Shown: piece by piece, positions 59,166 through 64,000 of the stretch
Position numbering within the stretch: position 1 is the first letter of the stretch
Layout of the letters: every line of letters starts with the position of its first letter
DNA from: JAFKFJ01 sp963786445
Lineage (GTDB): Bacteria > Pseudomonadota > Alphaproteobacteria > Acetobacterales > Acetobacteraceae
Length of the DNA: 64,000 nt
Assembly: GCA_963786445.1 (NCBI GenBank)
Contig: CAWAZU010000026.1
Coordinates: 248,001 to 312,000, forward strand
Direction: 5' to 3'
Position numbers and translations under genes: made by a program
Notes under the pieces: generated by a model
The model's database searches: none
Told to the model about the DNA's origin: nothing
Seen by the model: the letters and a program-made list of their open reading frames with translations, nothing else

Positions 59166-61515
59166 CTATGGCCGGTCGGGCATCGGCCTGACGAGGACCG
59201 GAATGGACTTGGCCGACGGTGTCTTGCTGAGCGGATCGCAGTGGCTGACCGGCATGAGCTCGTTCGTCTCGGGATAGTAGGATGCGATGGAGCCGCGCGG
59301 GATCTCATAAGCGCGAACTTTGAAGCCCCCGACCGTTCGACGCCTTGCCGGGTCAGCCAGCAACTCCAGTTCGACGAGGGTATTCTCCATGATCTGTCGC
59401 TCGGCCATATCGTCACCGTTCATGAAGGCAACCATTCGCCCCCCAAAGACGCCACGATACCGGTCATCAAGGCTGTAGATTGTCGTATTGTATTGGTCGT
59501 GGCTACGGATCGTTGTCAAAATGAGGGCGTTTGGATCGGGAACCGCCGGGTCCCCGTCAAGCCCTTGCGCAACGAGAAAGTTGGCTCTCCCGTTAGTGGT
59601 GTTCCATACCCGCTCTCGCGGTCCGTTGTAGAGATGAAAGCCACCAGGCTGGCGAATGCGGGCGTTGAAGTCCCAAAACAGCTTCGGATAGACCGCCTCG
59701 ATCTTGCTACGAATCAGGTCGTAGTTTCCCTCCAAGGCGTCCCAGTCGATGCCGCTGTCGGGCAGCATGGCGCGCGCCATGCCGCAGATGATCGAGACTT
59801 CCGACTTGAGATGCGGTGAGGGCGGCGTGACGAGCCCACCGGACGCATGCACCATTGACATGCTGTCCTCTACCGTAACGCTCTGGCGGCCACTTGCCTG
59901 AACGTCGATGTCACTGCGTGCCAGGCAAGGAAGGATCAAAGCGTCCTGCCCATGCACGACGTGTCCGCGGTTGAGCTTCGTGTTGATGCCGACTGTCAGC
60001 TTGAGCCGTCGCATGGCAGAGCGCACGTTTTCGGTGTCTGGTGTGGCGGCTACGAAGTTGCCGCCGAGCCCGATGAAGACTTCGGCGCGGCCGTCTATCA
60101 TTGCCTGGAGGGCGTCGACGACGGCATGCCCATGATCTTGTGGAGGACGAAAGCCAAAAACTTTCTCAATCTGCCCCAACAGCTCGGCGCTTGGTGTTTC
60201 CGTGATGCCGACCGTTCGATCTCCCTGAACGTTGGAGTGGCCCCGCACGGGACAGATGCCTGCGCCGGGTCTGCCGAAATTGCCCCGCATCAGCAGCAAA
60301 TTGGCGATCTGCTGGACATTGTGCGTGCCTCGGCGGTGCTGGGTGATCCCCATGCCGTAAACGATGATGCAGGACTTCGCCTCGATATAGATGCGAGCGA
60401 TCCGCTCGATCTGGGCACGCTCGAGTCCCGACACTCGAAGAATATTGTCCCATGACATGCTTCGAATGTCTTCCGCGAGCGGCTCGAAGCCCGTCGTGTG
60501 TTCCTCAATGAACCGCAGGTCCAGCACGGCCGGGCGACCGGCCGCGATCGCTTCGTCGTGCGCCGCAAGCACCAGTTTCATGATGCCCTTCAAGACGGCG
60601 ACGTCACCGCCGACCTTGACCTGGCAATACTCGCTGGCGATCCGGGTCGAGCTGAGCGTCACCATCTCGACAGGAGCTTGCGGCGCCGCAAATCGCTCAA
60701 GCGCCCGCTCACGCAACGGGTTGATGGCGACGATCGGCACGCCGCGGCGCGAAGCATTTCGCAAGGAGGTCATCATCCTGGGACTGTTGGTCCCGGGGTT
60801 CTGACCAATTACAAAGATTGCGTCCGTCTGATCGAAATCTTCCAGCAGGACGGTTCCCTTCCCAATTCCGATGCTCATGGGCAAGCCGACGCTCGTGGCC
60901 TCATGGCACATATTCGAGCAATCGGGAAAATTGTTCGTGCCGAAGCGGCGCACGAAAATCTGATAGACAAAGGCAGCTTCGTTTGAAGCACGGCCCGAGG
61001 TATAGAACTCGGCCCGATTTGGGCTCTCAAGCGCATTGAGGTGGGCCGCGACCATCGCGAACGCATCGTCCCAGGCGGTCGGGACATAATGATCGGTGGC
61101 ACGATCGTAGCGCATCGGCTCCGTGAGACGTCCCTGCTCTTCCAGCCAGTAGTCGCTGTGTGCCGCCAACTCCGTGACGGTGTGCGTGGCGAAGAAGTCT
61201 CGGGTGACCTGCCGCTTCGTCAGCTCGAACGACACGGCCTTGGCACCGTTCTCGCAGAACTCGAAGGAGCTGGTATGCTTGGGATCCGGCCAGGCGCATC
61301 CCGGACAGTCAAAACCGTCCGGCTGGTTCATTGAAAGCAGCGCTTCCGAGCCTTTCAGTACCGATGCTCTGCTCACGCAGGGCCCGAGCCGTTGCGCGGA
61401 GCGCGCCCCATCCACCCGCAGGGCTTTCATACGGCTCAAAGACGGCGCCCCCTGCTGGCTCGATCACACGAGGGTCAGCCTGGTCGTCCTTGGAGGGAAT
61501 CGTAGGATCGGCCAT
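59166..61515 (-). pseudogene. FdhA/YdeP-like molybdopterin oxidoreductase, broken by a +1 frameshift
   Basis: About 780 residues if joined. From ATG 61515 frame 1 reads MADPTIPSKDDQADPRVIEP and later FEPYESPAGGWGALRATARA then LREQSI. The next frame continues VLKGSEALLSMNQPDGFDCP with GCAWPDPKHTSSFEFCENG and runs to 59166. Iron-sulfur cysteines (DCPGC, FEFCENG), the metal-site region SNMCHEATSVGL and the pterin-binding MGITQHRRGTHNVQQIANLL are intact. The family includes E. coli YdeP, linked to acid resistance. Skipping one G opposite 61361-61362 restores the frame. It may be a true mutation or a sequencing error. Confidence 0.85.
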
Positions 61516-61767
61516 TGTCCCGTCTCCCGTTAGCGTGAGAATCAGATCACGCCCGTGTCGGGGAAGCCCCTTCCGAATCAGCCTGACCTCATCCCGCGCT
61601 AGGCGTAAGCCTAGGCCCTCTGGGTTGCGCCGCCTGTCCGGTCGAAATTGGGGGCGGCTCCACGCGTTCGTGCGGCCTCGACTGCGGACACGGCGCGAAC
61701 ATTTTCTCCGAAAATTCCCGCCCCGGACACCGGAGCCACAAAAACCCTAGTGATTTCCAGCGCTTGG

Positions 61768-61843
61768 TGGTGGAGCCAAGGGGAGTCGAACCCCTGACCT
61801 CCTGAATGCCATTCAGGCGCTCTCCCAACTGAGCTATGGCCCC
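61768..61843 (-). tRNA. tRNA-Ala (anticodon GGC), site of island insertion
   Basis: On the minus strand the gene begins GGGGCCATAGCTCAG and ends TGGCTCCACCA, with the CCA encoded. The acceptor stem (GGGGCCA with TGGCTCC) pairs with one G-U. The anticodon arm is CCTGA, loop ATGGCAT, TCAGG, giving anticodon GGC for alanine. The T-arm CAGGGGTTCGACTCCCCTTG is canonical. Its 3' half is duplicated at 45972-46022. Confidence 0.97.
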
Positions 61844-61923
61844 GCCGTCCGGCGCGCGCGCCGCGCATATAGGCCGCCGGCGGCAAGCGGATCAAGGGGG
61901 CGGCCCGCCCCGGCCGCCGCCGG

Positions 61924-62574
<651 letters not shown>

Positions 62575-62592
62575 TGCCCGCTCTCCCTCGGC

Positions 62593-63300
62593 TCAGGCGC
62601 GCTTGCGCACGGTGCGCTGCTCGATCCGCTTGTTCACGTTGACCAGCGCGGTGATGCGTTTGACGAACAGGCCGGGCGTGTGAATGTGGTCCGGCTCGAT
62701 CTCGCCCGGTTCGACCAGCATCTCCACCTCCGCCACCGTCATTTTCGCCGCCGTCGCCATGATCGGATTAAAATTGCGCGCGGTCTTGCGATAGACGAGG
62801 TTGCCCTCGGTATCGCCCTTCCAGGCATGCACGATGGCGAGGTCGGCGAACAGGCTGCGTTCCATCAGGTAGGAGACGCCGTCGAAGGTGCGGAGGTCCT
62901 TCCCCTCGGCGATCAGCGTGCCGACACCGGTGCGGGTGTAGAAGGCGGGGATGCCGGCGCCGCCGGCGCGGATGCGTTCGGCGAGCGTGCCCTGCGGGTT
63001 GAATTCGATTTGCAGCTCGCCGGCGAGATATTGGCGCGCGAAGGTCTGGTTCTCGCCGACATAGGAGCTGATCATTTTGCGGACCTGCCGGGTTTGCAGC
63101 AGCAGGCCGAGGCCGGCGTCGTCGATGCCGGCGTTGTTGGAGATCACGGTCAGCTCGCGTACGCCGGAGTCGCGGACGGCCTCGATCAGCGCGGTGGGGA
63201 TGCCGCAGAGGCCGAAACCGCCCGACATGATCGTCATGCCATCCCGCAGCTCGCCCGCCAGCGCCGCCGCCGCATCGGGATAGACCTTATCCACCGCCAC
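62593..63300 (-). CDS. scoA: 3-oxoacid CoA-transferase subunit A
   Basis: About 235 residues from GTG 63300 (VAVDKVYPDAAAALAGELRD). The family signature GMTIMSGGFGLCGIPTALIE is at about residues 21-40, with VISNNAGIDDAGLGLLL, GELQIEFNPQGTLAERIRAG and GAGIPAFYTRTGVGT. The C-terminus ends VKRITALVNVNKRIEQRTVR. A GAGGGGCGAGGG site precedes the GTG; a second GTG two codons later is an alternative. It heads the scoA-scoB pair. Confidence 0.93.
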   Translation of the reverse strand: MAVDKVYPDAAAALAGELRDGMTIMSGGFGLCGIPTALIEAVRDSGVRELTVISNNAGIDDAGLGLLLQTRQVRKMISSYVGENQTFARQYLAGELQIEFNPQGTLAERIRAGGAGIPAFYTRTGVGTLIAEGKDLRTFDGVSYLMERSLFADLAIVHAWKGDTEGNLVYRKTARNFNPIMATAAKMTVAEVEMLVEPGEIEPDHIHTPGLFVKRITALVNVNKRIEQRTVRKRA

Positions 63301-63359
63301 CGTCGCGCCCTCGCCCCTCTTGTCGCGAGGGAAGCTGCCACCGTAGGCGGGGGGATGCA

Positions 63360-63485
63360 ATGTGGGGGCTGCGGCGGTCGACGGCCGAGCTACGCGAGGC
63401 GGCGCCCGACGGCTACGATTTCGGCTCGGTTTCGGCGCGATTGCAATCGCGCTATTTACAACAGATTGCCGCACCGTCCGAATGA
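63360..63485 (+). CDS. Small ORF of 41 codons, doubtful
   Basis: ATG 63360 opens a 41-codon frame (MWGLRRSTAELREAAPDGYD, and so on, ending QQIAAPSE). A GGCGGGGGG stretch lies just upstream and could serve as a ribosome site. Its composition looks more protein-like than the other frames here, and it is divergent from scoA. No family is recognised. The rest of 63301-63760 (a 460-base gap around it) shows nothing I can name. Confidence 0.3.
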   Translation: MWGLRRSTAELREAAPDGYDFGSVSARLQSRYLQQIAAPSE

Positions 63486-63760
63486 GTCAGAGCAGGAGCA
63501 TGGTGGCGATTCGCCAGCACACCATGGGTTCGCCACCACCGGCGGCAGCAGAAGGCTAAGCACACCCGCCCCTCGGCGCGCATCCGCCCCGCCCGCAGCC
63601 TCAGGCGGCGGCATCGGGTCGGTCAACATTGCAACCGCGGCGCACATCGAGACGCCGCGCGGGTCGATCACTGCTATGCGCGGGCCGAGGCGGACACGTG
63701 CGAAGCCCCCGACCATCGGCCCTGCAGAGCGTTCTACGCCTCAAGGGCCATAGGGTCCGC

Positions 63761-64000
63761 CTAGCGGGCGCTCACCCCGTAGGTCGCCACCAGACCCTTG
63801 ATGATATTCGTTTGCTTTTCCGCTTTCAGAGTTTCGGTAATCTTTTTCAGCTCGTTAAGCAGGATGAATTGCTTGACATAGGCTGGATTGGCCCTGCGCT
63901 CCCCGTCATCCGGAAAGTCCTTTTTCAGCTTCTCCAGCGCAGTCTCGGTTTTTTCAAGTTGGGTCTGGATCTGGGCCAACTGCTTCTTGATTTTGTCGTT
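63761..64000 (-). CDS. Lysine-rich coiled-coil protein (partial)
   Basis: The C-terminal 79 residues of a protein whose start is beyond the right edge. The frame is open to base 64000 (NDKIKKQLAQIQTQLEKTE). The heptad pattern in QLAQIQTQLEKTETALEKLK suggests a coiled coil, and ITETLKAEKQTNIIKGLVAT ends near the stop. It is rich in Lys, Gln and Asn and poor in Arg, with more AT in the codons than its neighbours, a sign of possible transfer. No family is recognised. Confidence 0.7.
   Translation of the reverse strand, partial: NDKIKKQLAQIQTQLEKTETALEKLKKDFPDDGERRANPAYVKQFILLNELKKITETLKAEKQTNIIKGLVATYGVSAR

Larger units (their letters stand above)
45972..61817. mobile_element. Putative tRNA-Ala genomic island (about 15.8 kb), probably immobile
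   Basis: The limits are the 51-base tRNA-Ala 3' fragment at 45972-46022 and the matching part of the intact tRNA at 61767-61817, in the same orientation. This is the pattern left when an element integrates into a tRNA gene and restores its 3' end. A truncated integrase lies at the left end. The cargo (two RND pumps, oxalate decarboxylase, LysR regulator, FdhA-like oxidoreductase) is accessory, and one sampled line (60001) is about 60% GC against about 75% in a sampled backbone line. No excision or conjugation genes are seen. The boundaries are inferred by eye. Confidence 0.7.

Noticed and set aside
61589..61828. Open frame on the minus strand reading LNGIQEVRGSTPLGS
   Set aside because: It is the translation of the tRNA-Ala gene, a common false gene. 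The same text (LNGIQEVWRSTPLGS) in a longer N-terminus of the SCO gene comes from the tRNA fragment, so the shorter SCO start is used.

Overview
The window looks like chromosome from a high-GC, hopanoid-making alphaproteobacterium, most likely Acetobacteraceae/Rhodospirillales. The reasons are a dense hpn hopanoid cluster, alphaproteobacterial families (MmcB, DUF1489, DUF3576) and the mnmE-mnmG-rsmG-parA-parB order that lies near the replication origin in this group. Hand counts of single 60-base lines give about 75% GC in the backbone (line 14401) and about 60% in one accessory stretch (line 60001).

Layout. 1-1.35 kb: partial peptide-type ABC binding protein and an atypical short-chain dehydrogenase. 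1.4-11.9 kb: hopanoid region with hpnG, ispH-hpnH, ispA-hpnM-hpnI-hpnJ-hpnK and hpnN, the last gene-pair ends overlapping convergently. 12-21.8 kb: small secreted His-rich protein, DUF1489, a lysine 2,3-aminomutase/ATP-grasp operon, a frameshifted metallopeptidase, an Rrf2 regulator, mmcB, a phosphoesterase with a degenerate HldE-like protein, and a tandem pair of degenerate EAL-like proteins. 21.8-28.6 kb: GT-C type glycosyltransferase and an operon of DUF255, ogt, quinone oxidoreductase and MFS transporter. 28.7-38.8 kb: core housekeeping genes (ferredoxin, mnmE, mnmG, rsmG, parA, parB, holA, lptE, leuS) with a parS site lying across the mnmG/rsmG junction. 38.8-46 kb: DUF3576 lipoprotein, a porin with a strong hairpin terminator, thiamine-phosphate-synthase-like and YggS genes whose start codons overlap head to head, kup, a GlsB/YeaQ membrane protein, and a PCu(A)C/SCO copper pair.

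45.97-61.84 kb is best explained as a genomic island in a tRNA-Ala(GGC) gene. The intact tRNA lies at the right end. A 51-base copy of its 3' part (48/51 identical by eye) lies at the left end in the same orientation, followed by a truncated tyrosine integrase. The cargo is two RND efflux systems (without an outer-membrane channel), a LysR regulator, a secreted oxalate decarboxylase, a decayed copy of that gene's 5' end, and a frameshifted FdhA/YdeP-like molybdopterin oxidoreductase. Oxalate decarboxylase makes formate and uses protons, so oxalate/acid tolerance plus efflux is a reasonable reading of the cargo.

61.9-64 kb: 3-oxoacid CoA-transferase subunits, a doubtful small ORF, and a partial lysine-rich coiled-coil protein cut by the right edge.
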